A stretch of 55,181 nucleotides of DNA from Lactiplantibacillus herbarum (GCF_001039045.1 NZ_LFEE01000003.1:1-55181); one strand, 5' to 3'. Shown: positions 41,376 to 51,019, numbered from the stretch's first letter. Numbers and translations: made by a program. Notes: generated by a model from the sequence alone, not told the origin.

Positions 41376-41687
41376 TTAACGGGTGTGGAATTGTGGGTGC
41401 AGCATCCGCGGGTGTCCATGATCCTCACCCTTGTATTGAAATAACCAGTAATCGTTTTGCGGCAAATCACTACGAGCAATGAGATGGGTGATCGTGTAGC
41501 GAATAGTATCCGCATTCGCATCCGTCCATAAGCGCCAAGTGGGTAGCTTGGAGGAGTGGACCCGTTCCCAATCGCCCAATGCTTTGTCGCTGGCCGTCAA
41601 AGCAGCTAGTAGCTCAGGCTGTTCAGTACCGGTTAGTTCAATGTAGTAACAATACTTTTGTGTATGAACTGCATCAGATTTGATCAT
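41376..41687 (-). CDS. hypothetical protein, 103 residues
   Basis: A small soluble protein with a GGAGGAG ribosome site before ATG 41687. It contains KYCYYIELTGTEQPELLAALTASDKALGDWERV and an aromatic, His-rich end (DYWLFQYKGEDHGHPRML). No family recognised. It has its own terminator and is divergent from the 84-residue gene at 41907. Confidence 0.68.
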   Translation of the reverse strand: MIKSDAVHTQKYCYYIELTGTEQPELLAALTASDKALGDWERVHSSKLPTWRLWTDANADTIRYTITHLIARSDLPQNDYWLFQYKGEDHGHPRMLHPQFHTR

Positions 41688-41843
41688 TACGGGATAACTC
41701 CTCCATTTATGAATTTGGTAATATCACATATTATATTTTCTAACAATATAGTACAACCGTTTGACTAATTTAGCTAGTATTTATATCATCTGTTATCAAA
41801 ATGTAACAATCAAAGTTGCAATTAAAATAATGAGTGTCGCCCC

Positions 41844-41872
41844 TTGACCTGAAACGGGTTTCAGCATTTATA
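41844..41872 (+). promoter_or_regulatory. promoter with palindromic operator, 41907 gene
   Basis: TTGACC (41844-41849), 17-nt spacer, TTTATA (41867-41872). The perfect palindrome CTGAAACGGGTTTCAG (41849-41864) fills the spacer, so a repressor dimer would block the promoter. Confidence 0.6.
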
Positions 41873-41906
41873 TTATAGTAAGGATGATGAGGGGAGCGAA
41901 TCTAAG

Positions 41907-42161
41907 ATGGAAACCGGAATTTTAAAACAAATTGATTTAACGACAACCACAGAACGATATTTCTTTGTGCAGGTCCAGCGACTGGCGGGCTACATCTGGA
42001 TTCGTTCGTTACAGAACTTCAAGCCTTTAGAGATCATTGTCAAAATGAGTGATTTACGAATCGGCCAGCACCGAGCAGTCGCGGCTCGTGGGGATAAACA
42101 ATATGAATTTAATGATGATACTAGTGGGTTGGTTACGCAGTTAACGGGCTGGGTACAGTAA
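41907..42161 (+). CDS. hypothetical protein, 84 residues
   Basis: A small soluble, mostly beta-like protein (RYFFVQVQRLAGYIWIRSLQ) with a GAGGGGAG site before ATG 41907. No family recognised. A perfect 16-bp dyad between -35 and -10 suggests tight on/off control, and a perfect 14-bp hairpin follows the stop. The regulator is not in the window or not identifiable. Confidence 0.68.
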   Translation: METGILKQIDLTTTTERYFFVQVQRLAGYIWIRSLQNFKPLEIIVKMSDLRIGQHRAVAARGDKQYEFNDDTSGLVTQLTGWVQ

Positions 42162-42168
42162 ATAAAGA

Positions 42169-42213
42169 GTGGTCCAGCAGGCGGTTATGCTCAGTCCCTG
42201 CCTGCTGGACCAC
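42169..42213 (+). terminator. hairpin after the 41907-42161 gene
   Basis: Perfect 14-bp GC-rich stem GTGGTCCAGCAGGC (42169-42182) with GCCTGCTGGACCAC (42200-42213). Only a short T-run follows, so termination may be weak. Confidence 0.65.
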
Positions 42214-42238
42214 GTTTCGGCTATTAACCTCCAGAACA

Positions 42239-42279
42239 CAAAAAATGGGCTACGATGAAAAATCGTAGTCCATTTTTAT
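42239..42279. terminator. terminator of LCP gene
   Basis: AAAAATGGGCTACGA pairs with TCGTAGTCCATTTTT, with U-runs on both strands. Confidence 0.88.
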
Positions 42280-42284
42280 TGGTA

Positions 42285-43316
42285 TTAATTCGTACTATCC
42301 GTATAGGTAATCTTATCTAATCCTTGAGTATCATAGTTAAGATTAGTCTTACCATCATAAGTCGTATTTTGCGCATTGAGTTTAGTCTCCATATTATTAA
42401 GCGTCGCAGTCTTTAGTCCTAGCTGTGTGCGTAATTGGTTGGAGGTTGTCTGCAATGTCTGGGTGCTGAGGATCTGGTAGGAACTGGTGTTGATCCATGC
42501 TGGTGACCCGATAACTTGGGTCGATTGAATGTGTTGCATGTTGCTGCGGTCGTGAGTTGCGAGCCCGACTAAGTCATCAAAGCTAAGGTCAGTCTTTAAG
42601 TTGCCTTTTAATGAAGTCAAGAGTTGGTTATACCGACTATAGGTTTTAGTCTGAGCTAGTTTAGTTAAGACGGCCCGCATCACTTGTTGTTGCCGTAATT
42701 GGCGACCGTAATCACCGCGAGGATCTTGATAACGCATCCGGGTGTAAGCTAGCGCCTGTTTACCATTGAGATGGTGCTGGCCCTTAGTAACTGTAATATG
42801 ATCAAAAGTCACATTTAGTGGACTGGTGATGGTAACCCCGCCGACAGCGTCCACGATTTGCTTAAGGCCACCCATGTTGATGGTGGCGTAGTGGCTGAGT
42901 GGAACATTTAGTAGTTTGCTAACACTAGCTTTTGCCATAGTTGAGCCGCCAATATTATAGGCCGCGTTCAACTTTTGGACATTGGTTTTTTGATCGCCAA
43001 CCATTTCAGCCATTGTATCCCGTGGAATACTGGTAATAATTGTTTTCTTAGTCTGAGGGTTGATAGTAACGACCATGATCGTATCAGAGTTTCCCTTATC
43101 AATACGGCCATCTGCACCCGTATCAACACCCAATAGTAAGATACTTAGTGGTTTGGTCGGATTCACCTTGGTCTGATTGTTCCCCGTATAGACGTCTGAT
43201 TGGTAGCGTGCCTGTGCTTGGTGAATAAGAACACCAATAGTAATGATAATAACAATAATAATAAGACCGACCGCAATTAACAGTGGCCGCCGTTTTGAAG
43301 ATGCCATGTGACGCAT
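42285..43316 (-). CDS. LytR-CpsA-Psr family cell-wall polymer ligase
   Basis: A 343-residue membrane-anchored enzyme that attaches teichoic acids or polysaccharides to peptidoglycan. One N-terminal span (about 14-33) is followed by the LCP catalytic domain: LSILLLGVDTGADGR, GNSDTIMVVTINPQTKKTIITSIPRDT, GGVTITSP, and KQALAYTRMRYQDPRGDYGRQLRQQQV with its catalytic Arg and Asp residues. ATG 43316 is 8 nt after GGGGGA; an in-frame start at 43322 is weaker. Monocistronic; lactobacilli have several LCP paralogues. Confidence 0.94.
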   Translation of the reverse strand: MRHMASSKRRPLLIAVGLIIIVIIITIGVLIHQAQARYQSDVYTGNNQTKVNPTKPLSILLLGVDTGADGRIDKGNSDTIMVVTINPQTKKTIITSIPRDTMAEMVGDQKTNVQKLNAAYNIGGSTMAKASVSKLLNVPLSHYATINMGGLKQIVDAVGGVTITSPLNVTFDHITVTKGQHHLNGKQALAYTRMRYQDPRGDYGRQLRQQQVMRAVLTKLAQTKTYSRYNQLLTSLKGNLKTDLSFDDLVGLATHDRSNMQHIQSTQVIGSPAWINTSSYQILSTQTLQTTSNQLRTQLGLKTATLNNMETKLNAQNTTYDGKTNLNYDTQGLDKITYTDSTN

Positions 43317-43590
43317 GTTCAAATCCCCCTTTTAATGTGGATCGGTTGCGTATTTCCCCACTAGTTTTATGCCGTATTGAACCGATAGTCACTAGCATAC
43401 CCGGTTAATACTTGCTCGGGAAATACTTATTTTAAGTGTAGGTAATTCAAAAAATAGATACTAGCAAAGGGGGTTGGATTGGAAACTGAGTGAATTAGGA
43501 TGACAAACTGGAAGAACAGATTAGGTGTTTGTTCAGCGTCATTGGCTTATACTGACCATATCTTAATCAATTAAAAGCGAGGTCTTGAAT

Positions 43591-44985
43591 TTGACAGTTT
43601 TTCGAGCATTTTCTAATCAAGAAATATTAACCTACTTGACGGCACAAGTACCTGATGGCCGTGTTTTGACCGATGATAGTACGTTGAGGCAGTACTCTTT
43701 TAGTGACAAACAGACCGGTGACGACAGTGGTTTGGCACTAGCTTATATCGAAGCGCATTCGACCAAAGATATTCAGGGCGCACTGAAAGCTGCTCGTAAG
43801 TACCATCTTCCCGTAATTCCGCAAGACCAGATGACTAGTACGGTGATTGGTGCGGATGGGTTAACGGATAGCTTGATTCTATCCACTGCTAAAATGAACC
43901 ATGTGCTGGATATCAGTAAGGCTGATTCAGTGGCCGTGGTTGAACCTGGTGTGATTAACGGCGATCTCGACAAGCTTGCTCGTGAGCAGGGGATGTTCTA
44001 CGCGCCAGACCCAGGTTCTAAGCCAATCTCTGGGATTGGCGGTAACGTGGCAACCAATGCTGGTGGGATGAGTACCGTTAAGTATGGTGCCACTAAAGAT
44101 AACGTACTAGGTGTGAAGGTCGTCTTGGCAGATGGTCGTGAGATCAAGCTAGGCGGACGGACCCTCAAACAGGCTTTCGGCTATGATTTAACCCAATTAA
44201 TGATTGGTTCAGAAGGGACCCTAGGGATTATTACTGAAGTCACTGTTAAACTCCTACCAATTCCACTAGGGACGCCGGTAATGGGTGTGGCTTTCTTCGA
44301 TAATATGACAGAATTGGCTAAAGCTGTAACAGCAATCCGAATTTCTGGCGTCTACCCAACAATGCTGGAAGCCTTAGATGGTAACACCGTGGCTGCCTTA
44401 GATCGATATGAAAAGACTCATTATGCCAAGGACAGTGCGGCCATGCTGATCTTTAAGCTGGATAATGGTGGCGCTGATAGCATGAAGGTAGTAGAAGATA
44501 TACTGACGGAACAACAGGCTAGCAACGTAACTATTACCACTAAACCAGAGGAACAGGCTGATTTGGAACAGTTACGTCGTGACATGTTACCCGCAGTCTT
44601 TGCTGGTCAGAATCATATTATGGAAGACATGGCAGTGCCGTTGTCACAATTGGCACCCTTAATGGACTACATTCAAGATTTAGCGCAACGGTTGAACGTT
44701 GATATCTATACGGCTGGCCATGCTGGTGATGGTAACGTGCACCCAACGCTGGTTTGGCCTAAGGAAGCAACGAAGACGCCAGAAGCAGTTATTATTGCGT
44801 TGCAAGAGATGTTCAAGAAGACCTTGGAACTCGGTGGTACGATCTCCGGTGAACACGCAGTTGGTATGCTGAAGAATCAGTGGAATAACGCAGAACTTGG
44901 CGAAGACGTCGACATGTTACAACATCAGATCAAGGCACTCTTCGACCCAATGAATCTGTTGAATCCTAAGCGTAAAATCAACTAG
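43591..44985 (+). CDS. FAD-linked oxidase, GlcD / D-lactate dehydrogenase type
   Basis: A 464-residue flavoenzyme of the PCMH/VAO class, oxidising a 2-hydroxy acid such as glycolate or D-lactate. The FAD-binding region contains PDPGSKPISGIGGNVATNAGGMSTVKYG and LMIGSEGTLGIITEVTVKL; the C-terminal domain has AGHAGDGNVHPTL and GTISGEHAVGMLK with metal and substrate His residues. The TTG at 43591 is preferred, 8 nt after GCGAGG; TTG 43585 is too close. GlcE/GlcF partners are absent, so it probably acts alone. Confidence 0.92.
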   Translation: MTVFRAFSNQEILTYLTAQVPDGRVLTDDSTLRQYSFSDKQTGDDSGLALAYIEAHSTKDIQGALKAARKYHLPVIPQDQMTSTVIGADGLTDSLILSTAKMNHVLDISKADSVAVVEPGVINGDLDKLAREQGMFYAPDPGSKPISGIGGNVATNAGGMSTVKYGATKDNVLGVKVVLADGREIKLGGRTLKQAFGYDLTQLMIGSEGTLGIITEVTVKLLPIPLGTPVMGVAFFDNMTELAKAVTAIRISGVYPTMLEALDGNTVAALDRYEKTHYAKDSAAMLIFKLDNGGADSMKVVEDILTEQQASNVTITTKPEEQADLEQLRRDMLPAVFAGQNHIMEDMAVPLSQLAPLMDYIQDLAQRLNVDIYTAGHAGDGNVHPTLVWPKEATKTPEAVIIALQEMFKKTLELGGTISGEHAVGMLKNQWNNAELGEDVDMLQHQIKALFDPMNLLNPKRKIN

Positions 44986-45126
44986 GGCATTAAGTTTTGG
45001 TATTAGTAGGTTAACAATCATTGCATAACTAGCTAGAGTTGTTTTATGATTAACTTGTTACTATATAAATTAGTCGTTGGTTATTCATAAATCATTTGTT
45101 AATAATCAATGTGAAGGAGGCCCCAC

Positions 45127-45414
45127 TTGATACCAAAAAGCGCGCGCATACGCCTCGAGTTTGATGCTGAAGTTTTACGTAATGAAATCCTAGCTGTTCA
45201 TGATTTTGAGAGCTTCCAAGGGTTTTGGCACCGGTTTGAGAATTTTCTGGCGGATCGAATGGTGATGGGTCATTTAAATGTATTAGAAAGTCACGGTTGG
45301 GTTCCTAGTGACTTTGAAGACGTTGACAGTCAGTTGGCGTATCAAGTTGGCGAAGAAGCTTATCGTGTGGATTACACGCAGCTAGCTCGTGAGTGGACCG
45401 TCACGATTCGCTAG
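45127..45414 (+). CDS. hypothetical protein, 95 residues
   Basis: A small soluble protein with TTG start 6 nt after a perfect AAGGAGG. It contains RLEFDAEVLRNEILAVHDFESFQGFWHRFENFLADRM, mostly helical. It precedes the alarmone synthetase by 45 bp on the same strand, so the two are probably co-transcribed. No family recognised. Confidence 0.68.
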   Translation: MIPKSARIRLEFDAEVLRNEILAVHDFESFQGFWHRFENFLADRMVMGHLNVLESHGWVPSDFEDVDSQLAYQVGEEAYRVDYTQLAREWTVTIR

Positions 45415-45459
45415 TGAGGAACAAGAGAGAATTGAGTCTATTATTGGAGCGGATAACGA

Positions 45460-46152
45460 TTGAGCACAACAAATTCTAGAGCAAACGCGGATGACGATCA
45501 GTTTTTACCGGCGCCACCGGAACTTTTACAAGCTGTTGATCAATTGAAGGCTTATTCGTTGCGGTATGAAGTAGCGATGAAGCTTGTATTGGATAAATTA
45601 GATTATATTAGTCGTGAATACGAGTTGCGTTATGGATATGCCTTAATCGACAGTAAGCAATCACGGATTAAATCACCAGAAAGTATTATTGGTAAACTGC
45701 AGCGTAAGCACTTACCGTTGACGTTTAACGCGGTTTTTAGTGAACTACATGACATTGCGGGTATCCGACTGATTGTTCGATTTTTAAGCGACATTAAGAC
45801 GGTGGAGGATTTATTGGCGACGCAGGCAGATATTAAGGTTCTGCGGGTCAAAGACTATATCCACCACCCTAAGACGAATGGCTATCAAAGTTTACACCTT
45901 ATCTTAGGCGTGCCAATATACACGGTTGATGGCCCCAATATTATTGAGGTGGAACTACAGATTCGAACGATTGCTATGAATTTCTGGGCGTCGTTGGAGC
46001 ATGAATTAAATTATAAGAAAAATGTGCCAGAGCAGGCGACGTTACAAGCATCGTTGACTAAGAAGGCACAATTAATTACTGAATTAGATCAAGAAATGGA
46101 TGACATTAAGCGACGGATGTACCAATCCAAAACGCCACCGCAGTCATCATAA
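45460..46152 (+). CDS. relQ: small alarmone synthetase (RelQ/YjbM type)
   Basis: A 230-residue single-domain (p)ppGpp synthetase without hydrolase or TGS/ACT domains. HDIAGIRLIVRFLSDI, VKDYIHHPKTNGYQSLHLI, and VELQIRTIAMNFWASLEHELNYKK are the RelA/SpoT synthetase motifs, including the ATP and GTP sites and the catalytic Glu of VELQIRT. It makes (p)ppGpp under cell-wall or other stress. The TTG at 45460 is 10 nt after GGAGC. RelP is the alternative; motif details favour RelQ only weakly. Confidence 0.9.
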   Translation: MSTTNSRANADDDQFLPAPPELLQAVDQLKAYSLRYEVAMKLVLDKLDYISREYELRYGYALIDSKQSRIKSPESIIGKLQRKHLPLTFNAVFSELHDIAGIRLIVRFLSDIKTVEDLLATQADIKVLRVKDYIHHPKTNGYQSLHLILGVPIYTVDGPNIIEVELQIRTIAMNFWASLEHELNYKKNVPEQATLQASLTKKAQLITELDQEMDDIKRRMYQSKTPPQSS

Positions 46153-46156
46153 AAAT

Positions 46157-46201
46157 TAGTCCCAGCTAATCACAATTATGTGTTTAGCTGGGACTATTTT
46201 A
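46157..46201 (+). terminator. alarmone synthetase terminator
   Basis: Perfect 13-bp stem TAGTCCCAGCTAA (46157-46169) with TTAGCTGGGACTA (46184-46196), then TTTT. Confidence 0.88.
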
Positions 46202-46376
46202 ATGAATTAAACGTTTAGAAGCTAGATTGCTTTCGTTAATATTAGTGGCATGGTACCTTAGACTAGGTAAGATAATTTTATGTGCATTTTGTGAATAATT
46301 ATTTTAATGCACAGAGGATTATCACGTGCCGTTTAATTAGTTAATTGAACGAATAATGTGGGTAACTCAGACTGAC

Positions 46377-46952
46377 CTATGATTGATCGGCCAAGTCTTT
46401 AAGTGGTTTGCCACGGTACCACCAGTCATTGATGAAGCTAGCCAGTTGTTCTGGGGATTCATGCAAGCCAGTTTTAAGCCAGTAGCGTACGACACCCACG
46501 ATGCCGTTTAGGTAGTACTCGAACATGTACTCCTTTTCACGGTCATGGATGCCGACGATTTGGGCTTGATTGTGCGCGAAGATTTCGCGTTTGGTGGTGG
46601 CAATAAAACTCATTAGAAAGTCCTGGTCAGTAGTAAGAATAAACGACGTAACCGCGTGGCGCTTCTTAACAACTTCGAAGATGCCTGTCAAGATGGCTTG
46701 TAGCGAGTCTGGATTCAGATGTTCGTCAATGACGGCTAAGAGTTCCTTAGTTGCATCTTGCTCCATTCGCTGCATACAATCCTTGACGTCTTCATAGTGG
46801 GCGTAAAAAGTCCCTCTGTTGATGTCAGCGGCCTTACAAATTGCGGTGACTGTAATCTCATCAATTGATTGCTGTTGCAGTAATTCAATTAGGCTGTCTT
46901 GGATCAAACGTTCAGTCATTTGCGCGCGTCGATTGTTTTTAGTACCTACCAT
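46377..46952 (-). CDS. TetR-family regulator, probable repressor of the MmpL gene
   Basis: A 191-residue regulator with HTH (about 12-58, IDEITVTAICKAADINRGTFYAHYEDV), the DhaS-like TetR pattern, and a C-terminal helical ligand domain. ATG 46952 follows GAGGGGAAG. It is divergent from the MmpL exporter, the usual layout for a local efflux repressor. Direct ATTGTTGGTT repeats and an 8-bp inverted repeat lie between them. Confidence 0.92.
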   Translation of the reverse strand: MVGTKNNRRAQMTERLIQDSLIELLQQQSIDEITVTAICKAADINRGTFYAHYEDVKDCMQRMEQDATKELLAVIDEHLNPDSLQAILTGIFEVVKKRHAVTSFILTTDQDFLMSFIATTKREIFAHNQAQIVGIHDREKEYMFEYYLNGIVGVVRYWLKTGLHESPEQLASFINDWWYRGKPLKDLADQS

Positions 46953-47018
46953 ATGGACTTCCCCTCATTATTCGTACAGTATAATTAGATTTGTTTATTT
47001 AATGACGATTATATGAAA

Positions 47019-47091
47019 ATTGTTGGTTGAATTTCCATCTGTTTTCATTTAACATATTGTTATTATTTAAACACATTGTTGGTTAAATGTC
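47019..47091. promoter_or_regulatory. repeats between TetR and MmpL genes, candidate operator
   Basis: ATTGTTGGTTGAATTTC (47019-47035) and ATTGTTGGTTAAATGTC (47075-47091) match at 15 of 17. CATTTAAC (47046-47053) and GTTAAATG (47082-47089) are inverted repeats. Likely TetR contact region; exact operator uncertain. Confidence 0.45.
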
Positions 47092-47182
47092 ACGATGTCG
47101 TTTTAGAATCTGAAATAGGGAAGGGATACAGATTGAAAGGGGCCGTAAACGTTTTACAATCCAAGCGATTGTTTGGCTGGTT

Positions 47183-50100
47183 GTGATGGTAGCGGCCATC
47201 ATTTTCCTACCAAACGTCAGTAACCTAGTACGTGACAAGGGTCAGACGCAGTTACCAAGTTCTGCGAAGAGCCAAGTTGCAAAAGTCATTCAAAATCACT
47301 GGGGGCGTAACCAGAACAACACGCGTCAAGTTGTGGTCGTCTTCAATAATGGCGATTCCGCACTAACTAGTGATCAGAAGCAGGCGATCGATGGGACGAT
47401 CAAGCACTTCAAGAACAACAAGTCGAAATATTACATCAAGTCAATGACGGCTGCTAGCGATAGCTCAGAAGCCAAAGCACAGTTGATTTCAAAAGATAAA
47501 TCAACCGAATTGTTACAATTAATGGTTGGTGAGCATCAAACTGTTGCTAATATGACTAAAGATATTACGGCCGGTGCGAAAACCAGTGGTGTTAAGACGT
47601 ACATTACTGGGAGTGACATCTTAAATGATGACTTCACGCAGGAAACCGAAGCCGGGATTCAGAAGACAGAAATCATTACGGTTATCTTCATCTTTATCGT
47701 TCTGACACTCGTTTTCCGGTCACCAATTGCACCATTAGTTTCATTATTATCCGTTGGGGTATCGTTCATCATCTCATTGAGTGTTGTGATGAACCTAGTT
47801 GATAAGTTTAACTTCCCATTATCAAACCACACCCAAGTCTTTATGGTTGTGGTGCTGTTCGGGATTGGGACCGACTACAATATCCTAATGTTTGATCAAT
47901 TCAAAGAAGAGCTCAGTCATGGCGATAGTCCGGTTGCCGCGACTGGGAGAGCGTTAAGAGTTGCCGGACGAACCATTCTATACAGTGGTTCTTCACTATT
48001 GATTGGGTTTAGTGCGTTAGGTTTAGCCAACTTCTCAATCTACAAGTCAGCAGTTGGGGTTGCGATTGCGGTTGCAATCTTACTACTCGTCTTATTGACA
48101 TTGAACCCGTTCTTCATGGCATTGCTAGGACCACGGTTGTTCTGGCCAAGCAAGAAGTTTTCAGGTGGTAGTACCAGTAAGATGTGGCATGGTATTTCAT
48201 CTGCATCGGTACGCTACCCAATTATTGCTCTAGTAGTTGTTCTAGGGGTTTCATTACCATTCGTCTTAACGTATAACAGTGAATTGAATTACGATACGTT
48301 AGCTGAATTGGGAGATACGGTTCCCGCTAAGCAAGGGTTCCAAGTCGTTCAGGATCATTTCTCAAAAGGGACGGCAGAACCATCGACGCTTTATATTAAG
48401 ACCGATCATGCCTTAAATAATGAAAAAGACTTAAAGGTCATCGATAGCTTAACGAAGCAACTACAAAAGGTTGACGGTGTTAAGACGGTAGCATCAGTAA
48501 CGCAACCGGGTGGCTCATCAGTTGATCAACTATACGTTAAGGACCAATTGAAGACTGTTACTAGTGGGATGAAGAGCTCTAGCAAGGGCTTGACTAAGAT
48601 TAGTAGTGGGTTGGATAGCGCTAATAGTAAGTTGAAGAGTGCCAACCTTTCTGGGAGTGTTAGCTCAGCTAAGGAATTAGCAGATGGTGCTGACCAAGTT
48701 GCATCTGGTTTAAGCACTTTGAATGGTAAAACTGGAACGTTATCCAGTGGTGCTAGTCAATTGGCAAGTGGCTCTAGCTCATTGGCAAGTGGTGTCGTTA
48801 GCTATACTAACGGCGTCTACACTGTCAATAAGGGCTTGAGTACGTTAAATAGTAAGACTGGGACTCTAAGTTCAGGTGTTGCTCAGTTATTTAGCGGGAC
48901 TCAATCATTATCAAATGGTTTAGACACATTGAATAGTAATAAATCTACAATTGCTTCCGGTACCAATAGTTTAACTTCAAGTACAGCAGAATTACAAAGT
49001 GGTTCTAAACAGGTTTCTGATGGTTTAACTGAATTAGAAACGCAAATTAAATCTGGCTCAAGTTCAGTTAGTGCGTCTCAGTTAAAGGAATTAGTTGCAG
49101 GCTTGAATACAATTAATTCTAAGATGCAAACATTGGTTGATGGTTCTAGTAAGCTAGAGTCTGGAATGGCAACCTTGAATAAGGCTGCAGAAACGACCAA
49201 GAATGCACAGTCAGCAGTTACATCTGATATGACAACCATTCAAAGCGCATTGGAAAGTGCAGCAAAATCCGATGCGGCCAAGACTAGTTCAACAACGACT
49301 TCAGTAGATGCCAATACAGTTGCTTCAGCAGCAATGGCTGCAGCAGGATCGTCAGCAACTTCTGAGCAGAAGGCTGCTATTAGTTCCGCAGTAACGTCTG
49401 CAGTTGATGCTCAAAATAGTGCAAATGCTAAGACTAGCACTGCAACAACTAGTGCTACATCTTCAACTTCTGGTGCCCAATCAGGGTTAACTGCATTAGC
49501 TGATTTACAAAAGCAATTGACTGCTATGTCTTCTGCAACGGCAGAATTACAAGATTTAAGTAACCAGTTGAGTGACTTATCGAGTGTTGGGACACTAGCT
49601 AGTGCAAGCATCTCTGCTAATAAGCAATCAATTGAGGCAGTTCAAGGCTTACAATCAGCTTTAACACAAATGCAAACATTAGAAACTGCAGTTGGTAAAC
49701 TATCAGATGGTTCTAACCAAGTAACGTCTGGCTTAAGTCAATTACAAAGTGGAACGACTGTATTAGCTTCTAAGCTAAATCAATACACAAGTGGTGTTTC
49801 AACCTTAGCCACTGGTGCTAATACCATTAACAATGGGATGAGTAGCTTAAGTTCACAAGTGCCAACGTTAACGACGGCTATTAGTGCGTTAAGTACGGGT
49901 ACTAGTACGTTAAATAGCAAGTCTAGTGAATTAAATAGTGGTGCTGCTCAACTTGCTTCTGGTACAGCATCATTAAATGCGCAAGTACCAACATTAGTAA
50001 GTGGTGTAAGCAAGCTAAATAGTGGTGCTTCACAAGTTGCTACTGGTAATGAAGAAATGTATACCAGTATTCAAAGTCTTGTCACCCAAATGAAGACCCT

Positions 50101-51019
50101 CCAAGATGGGTTAACTTCTGCCAGCGATGGTGTGAAGACTATCAACAAGGGTACTGGAACGGTCAACACTTACTTGACTGGTTTGAAGGATTCTGCGGCC
50201 GCAGACACTTACTACGTGCCTAAGAGTACCTTGAAGGGTAGCACTTACAAGACTGCCTTGAAAGCCTACATGTCAGGTAACAACCACGCAACTAAGATGA
50301 CGATTGTCTTGAGTGAAAACCCAAGTTCGAAGTCAGCGATGAATAAAGTTGCTGCCATCCAGAAACAAGCAACTAATAGCTTGAAGGGAACGTCATTAGA
50401 TGGTGCTACGATTGCTATCGGTGGTCAGACTTCTGAGACTAACGATACACAATCAATCGCATCAAGTGACTTTGTCCGGACGGCTGCTATCATGTTGGTC
50501 GGGATTCTAATCGCCTTAATGGTTATTACCCGTTCAGTATTGCAACCATTCTACATTATCGGAACCTTATTGTTGGCTTACATCATGTCCTTGAGTATCA
50601 CGCGGATGTTGAGTAGCTGGATCTTGGGTGAAAGCATGTTAACGTGGAACACACCGTTCTTCGGTTTCATCATGCTGATTGCCCTCGGGGTCGATTACAG
50701 TATCTTCTTGATGATGAAATACCGTGAGTTCGATAATTCGGCGGCAACACCAAGTACTCGAATTGTCAGAGCTGCCGGTGTGATTGGAGCCGTGGTCTTA
50801 TCCGCTGCCTTGATCCTGAGTGGGACGTTCGCTGCCTTGATGCCATCTGGTGTCTTGACGCTGATCCAAGTGGCAATGGTCGTGATTATCGGGTTAATTA
50901 TCCTGGTATTCGCTATTCCAACCATTATCCCTAGTTTGATTCGTTTAACTTATCCGTTAACGGATCGCATGGAAAATGAAAGTACCGCGGATGATCAGAC
51001 GAAGCGTAGTCACAAGTAA
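47183..51019 (+). CDS. giant MmpL/RND-type exporter with long repeat-rich extracellular region
   Basis: About 1,278 residues from GTG 47183. The N-terminal MMPL domain (about 1-340) has GIGTDYNILMFDQF; the C-terminal one (about 1090-1260) has LGVDYSIFLMMKY, the conserved Gly-Asp-Tyr membrane motif. Between lies an extracellular region of about 650 residues (430-1080) built of LSSGASQLASGSSSLASG-like units, as in YhgE/Pip proteins, expected to form long helices. Such exporters move lipids or wall precursors. GTG 47183 has no ribosome site and cuts into the first span; the frame stays open to 47114, so the real start is probably upstream (ATT 47132 after GGGAAGGG) or a frameshift hides it. TetR regulation is likely. 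Confidence 0.9.
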   Translation: MMVAAIIFLPNVSNLVRDKGQTQLPSSAKSQVAKVIQNHWGRNQNNTRQVVVVFNNGDSALTSDQKQAIDGTIKHFKNNKSKYYIKSMTAASDSSEAKAQLISKDKSTELLQLMVGEHQTVANMTKDITAGAKTSGVKTYITGSDILNDDFTQETEAGIQKTEIITVIFIFIVLTLVFRSPIAPLVSLLSVGVSFIISLSVVMNLVDKFNFPLSNHTQVFMVVVLFGIGTDYNILMFDQFKEELSHGDSPVAATGRALRVAGRTILYSGSSLLIGFSALGLANFSIYKSAVGVAIAVAILLLVLLTLNPFFMALLGPRLFWPSKKFSGGSTSKMWHGISSASVRYPIIALVVVLGVSLPFVLTYNSELNYDTLAELGDTVPAKQGFQVVQDHFSKGTAEPSTLYIKTDHALNNEKDLKVIDSLTKQLQKVDGVKTVASVTQPGGSSVDQLYVKDQLKTVTSGMKSSSKGLTKISSGLDSANSKLKSANLSGSVSSAKELADGADQVASGLSTLNGKTGTLSSGASQLASGSSSLASGVVSYTNGVYTVNKGLSTLNSKTGTLSSGVAQLFSGTQSLSNGLDTLNSNKSTIASGTNSLTSSTAELQSGSKQVSDGLTELETQIKSGSSSVSASQLKELVAGLNTINSKMQTLVDGSSKLESGMATLNKAAETTKNAQSAVTSDMTTIQSALESAAKSDAAKTSSTTTSVDANTVASAAMAAAGSSATSEQKAAISSAVTSAVDAQNSANAKTSTATTSATSSTSGAQSGLTALADLQKQLTAMSSATAELQDLSNQLSDLSSVGTLASASISANKQSIEAVQGLQSALTQMQTLETAVGKLSDGSNQVTSGLSQLQSGTTVLASKLNQYTSGVSTLATGANTINNGMSSLSSQVPTLTTAISALSTGTSTLNSKSSELNSGAAQLASGTASLNAQVPTLVSGVSKLNSGASQVATGNEEMYTSIQSLVTQMKTLQDGLTSASDGVKTINKGTGTVNTYLTGLKDSAAADTYYVPKSTLKGSTYKTALKAYMSGNNHATKMTIVLSENPSSKSAMNKVAAIQKQATNSLKGTSLDGATIAIGGQTSETNDTQSIASSDFVRTAAIMLVGILIALMVITRSVLQPFYIIGTLLLAYIMSLSITRMLSSWILGESMLTWNTPFFGFIMLIALGVDYSIFLMMKYREFDNSAATPSTRIVRAAGVIGAVVLSAALILSGTFAALMPSGVLTLIQVAMVVIIGLIILVFAIPTIIPSLIRLTYPLTDRMENESTADDQTKRSHK
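48660..50140 (+). repeat. coding repeats of the MmpL extracellular region
   Basis: Recurrent AGTACGTTAAATAGT- and GGTGCTAGTCAATTG-like blocks encode repeated S/N-G-x-x-x-L units. The middle part (about 49260-49480) is Ala/Ser/Thr-rich and lower in heptad regularity. Confidence 0.7.
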
